DNA of 64,000 nucleotides, from NCBI RefSeq assembly GCF_020515625.1, contig NZ_JAIWPJ010000007.1, positions 1-64,000 on the forward strand. The letters run 5' to 3'. The position numbers and the translations under genes are program-made. Under the pieces are notes generated by a model, which was not told the DNA's origin, did not search any database, and saw only the letters and a program-made list of their open reading frames with translations. Origin of the DNA: Natrinema amylolyticum. Its GTDB lineage: Archaea > Halobacteriota > Halobacteria > Halobacteriales > Natrialbaceae. Shown here piece after piece: positions 8,528 through 15,956 of the stretch (its first letter is position 1; every line of letters begins with the position of its first letter).

Positions 8528-8925
8528 CGCGTATCACCCTGTACGTAGTCCGCGAAGTCCTTGAACATGGGAAACGCCTTCCGGACGCGCTGCCCGTCCT
8601 GATCATCGTAACAGGTAATCATATACTGATCTCCTGTGGTCGTAGTCGGGTATCCAGCCCGGTACCCGTGCTTCTCACAGAACGCATCCACCGTATCCTC
8701 GTCCAGTGAGGCCGTGATCACCTGTTCGGTGACCGTTCCATCCGGAATCTGCATGGCTGTGGTCGTACTGTCCACCGGAGTATCGTCTACAGTCGGATCG
8801 CTGGTTCCGAAGATAGCGACAAGGAAGATCATGCACGCGGCACCGAGGATGAACGCCATATACGCATAGACGAATACTTCACGGCGGCTGTACCCATACT
8901 CCTTCCACGGTTCGTTCTCGGTAAT
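8524..8925 (-). CDS. membrane-anchored hypothetical protein, probable ATT start
   Basis: 133 residues from ATT 8925; the first ATG is at 8859. The 22 upstream codons read TENEPWKEYGYSRREVFVYAY, a good cytosolic segment leading straight into the helix MAFILGAACMIFLVAIFG, so a start at 8859 would cut the protein just before its membrane anchor. The ATT overlaps the preceding TAA (TAATT), mirroring the TGATT junction one gene further on. The outer domain has Thr/Asp-rich linkers and cysteines in DAFCEKHGYRAGYPTT and MITCYDDQ. Confidence 0.6.
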   Translation of the reverse strand: MTENEPWKEYGYSRREVFVYAYMAFILGAACMIFLVAIFGTSDPTVDDTPVDSTTTAMQIPDGTVTEQVITASLDEDTVDAFCEKHGYRAGYPTTTTGDQYMITCYDDQDGQRVRKAFPMFKDFADYVQGDTR

Positions 8926-9323
8926 TAGCTATCACCCTCTTTTACCGGCGACCCGGCACTTGGTTCCAGCTGCCAGTCCGCAAACTGCTGTTTGATGAGT
9001 AGCATGAGCTGTCGGTATCGCACCGCTTGGTCGCCGCGGATTTCTGCCCCGCAGTCTTCGCATTCCCGGTGTTCTGACGGTACTGCCCGGTGGAACGTCA
9101 TCTCGTCCAGGTTGTGGAGCTTGCCGTCCTCACATCGTGGCAGGAGTTCTTCCATCCTGTCAGCGATGATGTCCATGGCCGCACCGACACCGTGAATGAA
9201 CGCATCATGGGCTGGGTTCGTGACGTCTGCGCCGTTCACCCACTCGATGAGTTCGGGGATATTTTCTGCTCCACTGTCACCTGCCGCTGTCTTCACCTTA
9301 TCTAATGATTTGATTGTCCTCAC
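8925..9323 (-). CDS. hypothetical protein with zinc knuckle, first gene of cassette
   Basis: 132 residues, GTG start at 9323 only 18 bp after the tRNA-like gene. A helical N-terminal region (ELIEWVNGADVTNPAHDAFIHGVGAAMDIIADRMEELLPRC) is followed by CEDCGAEIRGDQAVRYRQL, so a Cys4-type knuckle may be formed with the cysteines of LLPRCEDG and HRECEDC. No known family is recognised. It leads the minus-strand cassette and is probably co-transcribed with the tRNA-like gene. Confidence 0.6.
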   Translation of the reverse strand: MRTIKSLDKVKTAAGDSGAENIPELIEWVNGADVTNPAHDAFIHGVGAAMDIIADRMEELLPRCEDGKLHNLDEMTFHRAVPSEHRECEDCGAEIRGDQAVRYRQLMLLIKQQFADWQLEPSAGSPVKEGDS

Positions 9324-9328
9324 CCCTG

Positions 9329-9341
9329 TCTGTTGAACAGA
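9329..9341. repeat. perfect 6-bp palindrome at tRNA-like gene 3' end
   Basis: TCTGTT-G-AACAGA lies directly against the 3' end of the tRNA-like gene and just before the first gene of the cassette. It could be an RNA-processing hairpin or a recombination core; neither is shown. Confidence 0.4.
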
Positions 9342-9503
9342 TGGAGCAGCCGGGATTTGAACCCGGGAACCAAGGCAGGCTCCATAGCGTTCGGAGGGAC
9401 GACCTCCCTGAGCGCTTCAGCCGTCACCCGATAGAGGTTGGCGGTCGACTCTCACGTCGGCCTATCACCTGCCATATGCTCTGCCAAGCTGAGCTACTGC
9501 TCC
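9342..9503 (-). tRNA. tRNA-like gene with intron or insertion, anticodon uncertain
   Basis: The minus strand starts GGAGCAG and ends CTGCTCC plus A, a perfect 7-bp acceptor stem. TA at positions 8-9, the D-stem GCTC/GAGC with GG in the loop, and a T-arm CCGGG-TTCAAAT-CCCGG are all canonical. The anticodon region is much too long. GGCAGG is complementary to CCTGCC, with about 85 extra nt between them, and ATAG/CTAT can form an inner helix resembling a bulge-helix-bulge splice site. If spliced conventionally, TGATA would read as a GAT (Ile) anticodon, but the linker lengths do not fit a standard tRNA. It may be an intron-containing, viral or degenerate tRNA. Confidence 0.6.
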
Positions 9504-9547
9504 TTGTCAGATTCGGGCTTTCTCACCCGCGGAACGGGTTCACCCTA

Positions 9548-9721
9548 CTACCCAATACCGGGCGGCCTCGGCACGTAGGTTGATCCGATAGGCTTTCCGC
9601 TGTCGGCAAGTTTCTCTAAACCCTGTTGTGCAGTATGCCGCGGACAGTCAAGCATATCGGCGACTTCGTCGGCAGTGATCGGTGTCGCTGGCCGCTCGAA
9701 CGGCGTGAAAACACCCCGCAC
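9548..9721 (-). CDS. small winged-helix protein
   Basis: 57 residues from GTG 9721 to TAG 9548. The sequence GVFTPFERPATPITADEVADMLDCPRHTAQ followed by LEKLADSGKPIGSTYV is the usual haloarchaeal winged-helix core (TADEVAxxLDCxRxTAxxxLEKL). The usual basic wing end is absent, so the 3' end may be altered. A TATA-like TATATA at about 9767-9772 on the minus strand is near the right distance for a leaderless or short-leader transcript. The frame stays open further upstream without a start codon, so it could also be a truncated longer gene. Confidence 0.5.
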   Translation of the reverse strand: MRGVFTPFERPATPITADEVADMLDCPRHTAQQGLEKLADSGKPIGSTYVPRPPGIG

Positions 9722-10003
9722 CTCCTCCCGAGTAACATCCGGAGCTGAACCGGGGAATCCCCTGAACTTGTATATAGACCCGGGACCGGAAACGGTTGGC
9801 GTTCGGAAAAAGATGATTGCGGAGAAGACGTGTCCGCTGGTGAGATCAGACTCATTGGTACTGGCTATACATGCCCATGTGGCGGGACAGCTTTTCAGAC
9901 GCTTGAATGACCAGCAGAGGATCAGCTAGTTCTGTTAGAGCTAGTATCAATAAATTCACTCCAGATACGGCGCAATAGGATTAAGACGGTACACCAGGGA
10001 GAT
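9722..10003. other. non-coding stretch
   Basis: Nothing convincing is visible apart from the minus-strand TATA element near 9767 and the upstream extension of the winged-helix frame. Confidence 0.4.
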
Positions 10004-10147
10004 ATGACTATGAGTGAGACGGAGGACCCACCGTCTCCGAAGGGGATCCCGCTCCTCGGTAACGGCCTGTCCTTTTCCCAAGACCCAGTCGGCGCAATGG
10101 AATCCTGGGCGGATCACGGTGACCTCGTTCAGTCCTCTGAGGGATGA
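10004..10147 (+). pseudogene. cytochrome P450 N-terminal remnant
   Basis: 47 codons. The product has the proline-rich P450 entrance (PPSPKGIPLLGNGLSFSQDP) followed by VGAMESWADHGDLVQ, which in full-length P450s leads into the B-helix region. The frame stops at TGA directly after GDLVQSSEG, and no heme-binding or I-helix segment follows. It is therefore a 5' fragment left by a deletion. No function is expected. Confidence 0.7.
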
Positions 10148-10189
10148 ATACGGCATTTAAGTGTCGGAACCATGATAGAACAACGTGTC

Positions 10190-10530
10190 ATGAGTTCTCC
10201 GCCATCGGAGAGTCCGAACGTGGAACGATCCACGACGTCTAGTATCCCACTCCCGGAGTCGTTGACTGGCTCTTAGGAGCCCTCATTGCGCTCGGTGGAT
10301 TGATCTTTGTAGCAGTCGGGGCCGCCCTTATGTTTGGTATTGATCGAGAGTTGCTCGAACAGGCTATCGAAGAAGAAACCACAACGGTCACAGTCGGCAC
10401 GACTGAACTTACTGACGCCGAGACGCTTGAGGTAGCTGACGAGCTTCGTATGAAAGCCATATCGGTTTCTGCCTATTTGTCTAACCAATCCGTATGCGAA
10501 CCTGTGAGACCGAATCGGAACCGACAGTGA
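10190..10530 (+). pseudogene. decayed membrane-protein gene
   Basis: An ATG at 10190 opens a Ser/Pro/Glu-rich start that ends at a TAG. A second frame then continues VVDWLLGALIALGGLIFVAVGAALMFGIDRELLEQAIEE and TTELTDAETLEVADELRM before losing coding character. The first helix and the DRELLxxAIxEE segment resemble a haloarchaeal two-helix membrane protein family, whose second helix is missing here. So there is a frameshift plus a 3' truncation. Confidence 0.6.
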
Positions 10531-10611
10531 TCGGTAGCTGTCCGACTGAGACAGGTATCGATACATCAGGGACCAAACCGACAGCCAATACATCACTGTG
10601 AGGGGCAGAAT

Positions 10612-11196
10612 ATGCCAGTCCTGCAATCACTTATTGAGAACGAACGGATAAACGCGGCACTCGCCTGGCTGATCGTCTGTTCGATCATCGTCGCTGCCAT
10701 CGCGACCGTTTGGCAGGGCTCGTTTCTCTGGGCGGCCCTCACAGTGGCGATTGTGTCCCTTGCGTTCGTCCCACCGATCATGCGACGGGACGCATTGGTG
10801 ATGCCTCCGTGGGAAGTGTTGGCAGTGGCCGCCATCCCGATTTGGGTTCGACTGTACGGCACACTCCCGATCGCTGGCTTCCTTACCGTCGCCGCGATCG
10901 CGCTACTCGTCACTGTTGAGCTTGATGCCTTCACACCGATCGAAATGTCCGCACGGTTTGCCGTTGCATTCGTCATGCTCGCAACGATGGCTGTCGCCGG
11001 GCTCTGGGTGATCGCCCAATGGGCCTCCGACGTCGCCTTTGCAACATCATTTCTCACGACGAAGGGCGAACTGATGTGGGATCTCATCTATGCCACCGCA
11101 TTCGGCGGACTCGCCGCCGTCCTCTTCGTAATCTACTTCTACCGACATGATACCGCCAGCGTCGGCAATCGGAGCCAGTCGGGTGATCCGTCATGA
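10612..11196 (+). CDS. multi-pass membrane protein
   Basis: 194 residues with about five hydrophobic helices (residues 14-32, 36-54, 66-82, 86-103, 111-133) and a last one near 160-176. The loop FVPPIMRRDA and the helix with VTVELDAFTPIEMSARF are mirrored in the next gene (LTFLPALIRREF, DSVTHTVSATL), so the two genes look like distant members of one family. They overlap by four bases (ATGA) and must be co-transcribed. No function can be assigned. Confidence 0.85.
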   Translation: MPVLQSLIENERINAALAWLIVCSIIVAAIATVWQGSFLWAALTVAIVSLAFVPPIMRRDALVMPPWEVLAVAAIPIWVRLYGTLPIAGFLTVAAIALLVTVELDAFTPIEMSARFAVAFVMLATMAVAGLWVIAQWASDVAFATSFLTTKGELMWDLIYATAFGGLAAVLFVIYFYRHDTASVGNRSQSGDPS

Positions 11197-11855
11197 CGGC
11201 TGACAGCGATGCCGACACCGTGCTGGGCCTCTCCGAGCGCCGGTGCTGGCACGCTGTCCGACTGATCCAGGGCCTGTTATTGATCATCGTCGGCTATGCG
11301 CTCGTCACGGTCAATCTCGGGCTGGTTGTGAACGCTGCTATCCCGCTGGCCCTTACATTCCTGCCAGCCCTCATACGGCGCGAGTTCACTCATGAGATGG
11401 GTGCCGGTCTTGCACTCTGGATCGCACTGGCTGCGTTTCTCCACGCGGCCGGCGCACTCGGTCCCTACGAGATGTTCGGCTGGTATGATTCGGTGACGCA
11501 CACTGTCTCGGCTACACTTGTTGCTGGCGTCGGATACGCTGTCGTTGACGCACTTGATCAGTCCGCCGAGTCAGTCACGGTTCCCGGCGAATTCCGCTTC
11601 GTGTTCATCCTCATCTTTGTCCTCGCGTTCGGCGTCCTCTGGGAGATCGGGGAGTTCACCTCCGCCGGCGTAGCAAGCGTCGTTGGCGGCGAACCGGTGC
11701 TAGCCCAGTACGGAACAAGCGACATCGTCTTCGATCTCCTGTACAACGCGATCGGCGCACTGCTCGTTGCCCTGTGGGGGACCGGCTACTTCGACGGCGT
11801 CGCCGGACTCGTCAGCCGCCGGTTCAACCGGCCAAGTGACTCATCTGAGCAATGA
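11193..11855 (+). CDS. YjdF/DUF2238-like membrane protein
   Basis: 220 residues, six or seven hydrophobic helices. The acidic/aromatic loop YEMFGWYDSVTHTVSATLVAGVGYAVVD, then FGVLWEIGEFTSAG and YGTSDIVFDLLYNAIGALLVAL, matches the pattern of the DUF2238 (YjdF) inner-membrane family, which conserves D..tH, WE.gE and D...N. Its biochemical role is unknown. It is translationally coupled to the preceding membrane protein. Confidence 0.85.
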   Translation: MTADSDADTVLGLSERRCWHAVRLIQGLLLIIVGYALVTVNLGLVVNAAIPLALTFLPALIRREFTHEMGAGLALWIALAAFLHAAGALGPYEMFGWYDSVTHTVSATLVAGVGYAVVDALDQSAESVTVPGEFRFVFILIFVLAFGVLWEIGEFTSAGVASVVGGEPVLAQYGTSDIVFDLLYNAIGALLVALWGTGYFDGVAGLVSRRFNRPSDSSEQ

Positions 11856-12290
11856 TCCTCCAGTCAACCACCGCTTCCTCCCCCGACTCGGACCGTGGTT
11901 CGCCGCAGCCGATCATTTCCACGGACAGGACAGAATCACTATGGTCAAGACACAAGTGCTGCACTCGCGAATACTCTTTTCGCCGTAGATATTTGCGTGG
12001 TTCCGAGGCGGAAAAGTATGTCTGCAGACGCACCTACCGGTCAGTACAGGCGAAGTACACATCATTCAGTGAGCATTATCTCTATCAATAAGCTACATAC
12101 ACTGAGGGATATGAGAAACGCGAGGAAGTACGTGAACACCGCCCTGCGAATACTAAACAGAGACTTGCCTGTATTTGTCCCAGAATGTTGTCACCTCTCC
12201 CGACGAAGTGTTATAGTCTTTTGCTGGTTTTGACTCTGGGTGACGGATCCTTCTTCGTTCGGTTGGATGACAACGAAGCCGTCAGAGCCG
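11856..12290. other. intergenic region
   Basis: About 430 bp downstream of the membrane-protein pair. Several short frames exist but none has haloarchaeal coding bias or a recognisable motif. It ends in copy A of a dispersed repeat. Confidence 0.4.
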
Positions 12291-12360
12291 GTAACGCCAC
12301 TTTCGAACCTAGACTTAGTGAAATCACCGTCCGAGAGTTCGTCCAAAGCCGGACAGCGAC
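12291..12360 (+). repeat. dispersed repeat, copy A
   Basis: The stretch runs from GTAACGCCACTTTCGAA through GTGAAATCACCGTCCGAGAGTT to CCAAAGCCGGACAGCG. Three other copies occur at 13919-13983, 24683-24750 and 55795-55862, all in the same orientation. On the minus strand they read CPxLDEFSDxDFTKxxFESGVT, which may be a decayed coding segment of a lost mobile element. This copy lies just after the stop of the NSS transporter. Confidence 0.65.
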
Positions 12361-12369
12361 TTGTCTCAG

Positions 12370-13797
12370 TCAGTCCGTACTCTCGCTCGGTTGCGGTCGG
12401 TTTTCAGAGACGGAACGGCGGGCCACTAAGACGAGTGCCATCATTGTCAGCAGTGCCGCGACTAACAACAGTCCCGTTCCCGCTGAAATCTCGACTAGGG
12501 CCGTGACGTCGGCGTAGAACGTAAAGAGGAGAAACGCTGGGAAGAGGGTCCCGATTGCGTATCGCCACGGGACCACTAGTGGGCGCGAGAGCTGTCCCGC
12601 ACCTTTGAGGTACTCGTCGATCGCGGCTGGACCGAGGACCCAGGCCGTGTACACCATGAACCCGGTCAGGCCAAGCACCAAGAGTAGATCGACGAGGTGG
12701 TCCGCGAACAGCGTAAACACCGCGGGGCTGAACGCGTTCACGCCGCCGGTGAGTGTGACCAGCGCGAATAGCCCCCGGGTCGCAGTCGCCCGCTCGAGAT
12801 CGAACTCGTCAACCAGAAACGAGACCGGAATCTCGAGCATGCTGATTAGGCTCGTCAGGGCTGCGAGGAGAACGACAAGAAAGAAGACTGTGCCGAGAAG
12901 TCGCCCGCCGGGCAGACTTGCGAACGCGCCGGCGATTCCGATGAACAGGGCGCCGGGGCCGCCCTCAGTCGGGCCTGGCGCGAACGAGAACAGCAACGGG
13001 AATACCACGAGTCCGGCCAGGATGCCGATACCGAGATTGAACACAGCGATAGCCGAGGCGTCGAGGGGCAGCGAGCGGTCATCGTCGATGTAGGAGGCGT
13101 AGGTGATCATCGTCCCGCTGCCGATCGAGAGGGTGAACAGCGCTTGGCCGGCGGCCGCTCCCAGTACCGATAGGAAGTTCTCCGCGAGGTAGGCACCGTC
13201 GAATTCGAGGTAGAACTCGTATCCCTGCACGGCGCCGGGTTGTCGGGCTGCCCAGATCGCAAGTCCGACGAGCAACACGACGACACCGGGTATCATCACC
13301 TTCGTCGTCGCCTCGATGCCGCGTCTGATCCCCGCGGCGACAATCAGAGACGTGGCCGCGAGAACGGCGAGTTGGTAGCCGAACGCTTCGGCACCGTAGC
13401 TGATCGCCGCGAAGTGGGTTTCGGGATCCGCGAAATAGGCACCTGTCGCACTCTCGAGGAAATACCGAAGTATCCATCCGCCGACGACGCTGTAGAACGA
13501 CATCAGTATGATCGAGGTGACGACACAGAGCACGCCCAACGCCGTCCAGAAACGCGACCCGGCGAGCGATCTGAACGCCCCCACTGGGTTCCGATTCGAC
13601 CGTCGACCGATCACGAATGCGGCCAGCAATCCCGGCACCCCGACGACGAGGACGATGAGCAGATACAACAGCAGAAAGGCGCTCCCGCCGTTCTCCGCGG
13701 TCATCCAGGGAAATCGCCAGATGTTCCCCAGTCCGACCGCGCTTCCGACCGCGGCCAAGATAAATCCGGCGCGACTCCCCCAACTTTCACGTACCAT
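12370..13797 (-). CDS. sodium-dependent NSS-family transporter
   Basis: 475 residues, 11-12 transmembrane helices. The N-terminal signature WGSRAGFILAAVGSAVGLGNIWRFPW is the NSS/SNF helix 1 with its unwound Na+/substrate site. FSLSIGSGTMITYASYI-like residues near 235 (LFTLSIGSGTMITYASYIDDD) correspond to helix 6. The protein imports an amino acid or related solute with Na+; the substrate cannot be read. The C-terminal cytosolic tail is short. The gene stands alone, flanked by repeat copies A and B in direct orientation, which suggests it came in with, or is bounded by, mobile DNA. Confidence 0.92.
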   Translation of the reverse strand: MVRESWGSRAGFILAAVGSAVGLGNIWRFPWMTAENGGSAFLLLYLLIVLVVGVPGLLAAFVIGRRSNRNPVGAFRSLAGSRFWTALGVLCVVTSIILMSFYSVVGGWILRYFLESATGAYFADPETHFAAISYGAEAFGYQLAVLAATSLIVAAGIRRGIEATTKVMIPGVVVLLVGLAIWAARQPGAVQGYEFYLEFDGAYLAENFLSVLGAAAGQALFTLSIGSGTMITYASYIDDDRSLPLDASAIAVFNLGIGILAGLVVFPLLFSFAPGPTEGGPGALFIGIAGAFASLPGGRLLGTVFFLVVLLAALTSLISMLEIPVSFLVDEFDLERATATRGLFALVTLTGGVNAFSPAVFTLFADHLVDLLLVLGLTGFMVYTAWVLGPAAIDEYLKGAGQLSRPLVVPWRYAIGTLFPAFLLFTFYADVTALVEISAGTGLLLVAALLTMMALVLVARRSVSENRPQPSESTD

Positions 13798-13918
13798 TCT
13801 GTCTCAGGGAACCGACTCGGCGCGCATAAGAATTGTTTATTAGTGGCTCAGTTCATTTGCAGTGACATAGAATCAGGTGATCTGAACACGACGCTTAATT
13901 TAGTCAGTTCACACGTGC

Positions 13919-13983
13919 GTAACTCCACTTTCGAAACCGAATTTGGTGAAATAATAGTTCGAGAGTTATCCCAAAGTCGGACG
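13919..13983 (+). repeat. dispersed repeat, copy B
   Basis: GTAACTCCACTTTCGAAACCG...GGTGAAATAATAGTTCGAGAGTT...CCAAAGTCGGAC aligns with copies A, C and D. It lies about 120 bp upstream of the NSS transporter start, so the transporter gene is bracketed by two direct copies. Confidence 0.65.
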
Positions 13984-14066
13984 GGATCGGCCCGATCCCA
14001 CCGTCTGAACCACCGAAACAACTTCCATTTCCCCTCGAAACTGACCGAGTAGCGTGCATCCCGGAT

Positions 14067-14450
14067 ATGAACCTACACCAGCACGAGCACCGAGACGAGA
14101 TGAAGGTTTGGCTCAGCCAGACCGAGGTCGATCAGTTCCTCGAGGCCGCCGCCGATACTCAGCAGCGGATCGCGTTTGCACTCGGTGCCCGCTGCGGGCT
14201 CCGCTCACACGAGGTGTTCAATGTCGCTCCAGACGATGTCGTCGACACCGACGTCGGGACGATGCTCTGAGTCTGGCACGGGAAGACGACAAGTTCCGAG
14301 AAATTGCGGGACGACTATCGACACGATCGGAGGTTGCTCTGCTGTCCATGGCGCTGACCCATGGCAATTCACCCGCGCTACGAGGGGGATGCCCCGATCC
14401 TTGAGGTTGGGGAGGAAGCCGACACTCCATTACACCAACCACGATCGATA
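14067..14450 (+). pseudogene. broken tyrosine recombinase (integrase) fragment
   Basis: The first 67 codons read as the start of a catalytic-domain integrase: MKVWLSQTEVDQFLEAA, then RIAFALGARCGLRSHEVFNVAPDDV with the first catalytic Arg (GLRSHE). A TGA then replaces the expected Arg codon in the VGTMLxVWHGK block, and a frame change is needed to continue with EDDKFREI. Later traces (YEGDAPILEVGEEADTP) show further decay, and the HxxR and Tyr boxes are not recoverable. It is a dead integrase, evidence of past integration near here. Confidence 0.75.
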
Positions 14451-14570
14451 GCGACTACTTGGTGAAAATATGAATCAGCAGACAGTGAAGGAAATCAGTG
14501 GACGAGAATGATGGGACACTCTCCCCACTAGTAAAGCACCGTCTCCTTGTCACTCCCACCCAAACAATGA

Positions 14571-14894
14571 CTAGTTCTCTGAATCGACTGGACCTTTGTA
14601 CTTTGACTTGATTTTCTCGCCCTCTCTCCACTGCCAGTAGTAGTAGCGGTTGTCGTTGATCTCTTTGATTGTGATCGTTGCCTTCGATGGGACGTCGTCC
14701 GGGAGGTCGTCTGGTTGCTCCTCCACCTCGTCTTGATCTGCTGGCTTCTCGAGACGAGCCTCACGTTCCCTGTGTTCGGCTAGCTCTTCGGCGTACGTAG
14801 CAACGTCTCGGAGACGTTCCGGAGTCGACTCGTTGAGCGTGTTGACGATTTCCGTTGGAAGGCTTGCCGGTGGGGTCGGGGGTTCGTAGGACAT
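14571..14894 (-). CDS. DUF6788-type protein
   Basis: 107 residues. A helical acidic N-terminal half (ERLRDVATYAEELAEHREREARLE) is followed by a charged linker and the conserved C-terminal hairpin ATITIKEINDNRYYYWQWREGEKIKSKYKGPV. I recognise this Y-YYWQWREG-K-KYKGP block from a haloarchaeal family annotated DUF6788, whose function is unknown. It is divergent from the HTH regulator at 15033, with two palindromic operators in the intergenic space, so regulation by that module is likely. Confidence 0.75.
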   Translation of the reverse strand: MSYEPPTPPASLPTEIVNTLNESTPERLRDVATYAEELAEHREREARLEKPADQDEVEEQPDDLPDDVPSKATITIKEINDNRYYYWQWREGEKIKSKYKGPVDSEN

Positions 14895-14908
14895 CGGCTA
14901 CTCTCGTG

Positions 14909-14949
14909 TTAACCAACACAGGTCGCTAATCCATAGTTTTGTTGGTTAA
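14909..14949. promoter_or_regulatory. inverted-repeat operator TTAACCAACA-N21-TGTTGGTTAA
   Basis: Perfect 10-bp inverted arms at 14909-14918 and 14940-14949, separated by 21 nt (arm-to-arm period 31 bp, three helical turns). It sits directly upstream of the DUF6788 gene. An identical pair with the same spacing occurs at 52287-52327 next to a decayed relative of the nearby regulator. This makes it a probable binding site of that regulator family. Confidence 0.75.
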
Positions 14950-14980
14950 GACGGTGGCGCCGGTTCCCGTACCTGCTGAC

Positions 14981-15030
14981 TGTAACACTACTCGAAACTT
15001 CTTTATATACAAGTTTCGTACTATGTTACA
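14981..15030. promoter_or_regulatory. nested palindrome centred on TATA box
   Basis: TGTAACA (14981-14987) pairs with TGTTACA (15024-15030), and CGAAACTT (14993-15000) pairs with AAGTTTCG (15011-15018). Both pairs are exactly symmetrical about 15005.5, in the middle of CTTTATATAC. The TATA box lies about 27 nt before the GTG start at 15033, so the transcript is probably leaderless. A dimeric repressor bound here would block TBP/TFB access, which suggests autoregulation. Confidence 0.8.
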
Positions 15031-15032
15031 CC

Positions 15033-15956
15033 GTGCTCCGGCGCATCGAACTTGAGGTCCTCGCCATCGTTGAACGCGGCGACACGATCTCCGAGCTCGC
15101 GACGAAGCTTGACCACAGCGAGAGCTACCTCTCTCGTGCCGTCGGAGACCTCGCCGAGAAGGGGCTCGTCTACACGGAACGCGACGGCCGCCGAAAGCGG
15201 GTCGTCTCTTCAGATGCTCGAGCCGTCGAAGTCTACCAGGACCTTGTCCGTCAGCACTCCCACATCGACTTTCCTGAGCTGTTGACCGGCAAGGCACTCG
15301 AGGTGCTGTACTACTTCGACCAGCCGCGGACCGTCTCCGAGATCGCCACGCAAAGCGACAACTACCGCAACACGGTCAACCGAGTTCTCAAGCGACTCCG
15401 CGACCGCGGTCTCGTCGGCACGGACGACGGCTGCTATGATTTCAACGGCGACTTCGATCGGCTCCACGAGTTCGCACGCGAGCTGGCCCACCACCTCCAC
15501 CGGCAACGCCTCGAAGTAATCGCGCCGAACGGGACGATTCTTTGGGAGGACCACGATGAATTCCTCGCCCAGACCGAGACGGAGGTCGAAGCGGAGCACT
15601 TCCACGAAACCGGTCTCGCTCGGTTCGCGGCATTCGACCTGCAGTTTCTGCTGACCCGCCACCGCCACTACCTCTACTCCAAGGACGGAGGGGAAGTCTC
15701 ACCGACGGAACTCTGCTGTCACACGTTGCTGATTGACGACAGCCGCCACCGCTCGTACTGTCTCCTGTTGCTCACTCACGTCGACATCGACGAGGACGAC
15801 CTCCGAAAGCAAGCGGCGAAGTATGGCCTCGAAGACGAAATCGACACCTTGCTTCGCTACCTCGAGACGCACGGCGAGGTTGACGGCGACCGCCTCCCGG
15901 AGTGGGACGAGTTCCAGGAATTGGCGGCTGACTACGAGGTGCCACTACCAGAATGA
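15033..15956 (+). CDS. winged-helix regulator (antitoxin-like) paired with nucleotidyltransferase
   Basis: 307 residues. There are two HTH regions: residues 10-50 (VERGDTISELATKLDHSESYLSRAVGDLAEKGLVYTERDGRRKRV), MarR/winged-helix-like with a basic wing, and residues 85-125 (LTGKALEVLYYFDQPRTVSEIATQSDNYRNTVNRVLKRLRDRGLV). The C-terminal half is an acidic domain with no named family (LAQTETEVEAEHFHETGLARFAAFDLQFLLTRHRHYLY). It overlaps the next gene by 4 bp (ATGA). The order of regulator then DUF6036-like nucleotidyltransferase is an AbiE-like toxin-antitoxin arrangement. The GTG start fits the TATA box 27 nt upstream. Confidence 0.8.
   Translation: MLRRIELEVLAIVERGDTISELATKLDHSESYLSRAVGDLAEKGLVYTERDGRRKRVVSSDARAVEVYQDLVRQHSHIDFPELLTGKALEVLYYFDQPRTVSEIATQSDNYRNTVNRVLKRLRDRGLVGTDDGCYDFNGDFDRLHEFARELAHHLHRQRLEVIAPNGTILWEDHDEFLAQTETEVEAEHFHETGLARFAAFDLQFLLTRHRHYLYSKDGGEVSPTELCCHTLLIDDSRHRSYCLLLLTHVDIDEDDLRKQAAKYGLEDEIDTLLRYLETHGEVDGDRLPEWDEFQELAADYEVPLPE

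Noticed and set aside
9329-9341. Palindrome next to the tRNA-like gene as a proven attachment site
   Set aside because: No second copy or tRNA 3'-end duplication was found in the window, and no intact integrase lies nearby.
13079-13783. 234-codon frame inside the NSS transporter
   Set aside because: Arg-rich shadow of a GC-rich gene in another frame; the transporter frame has clear family motifs.
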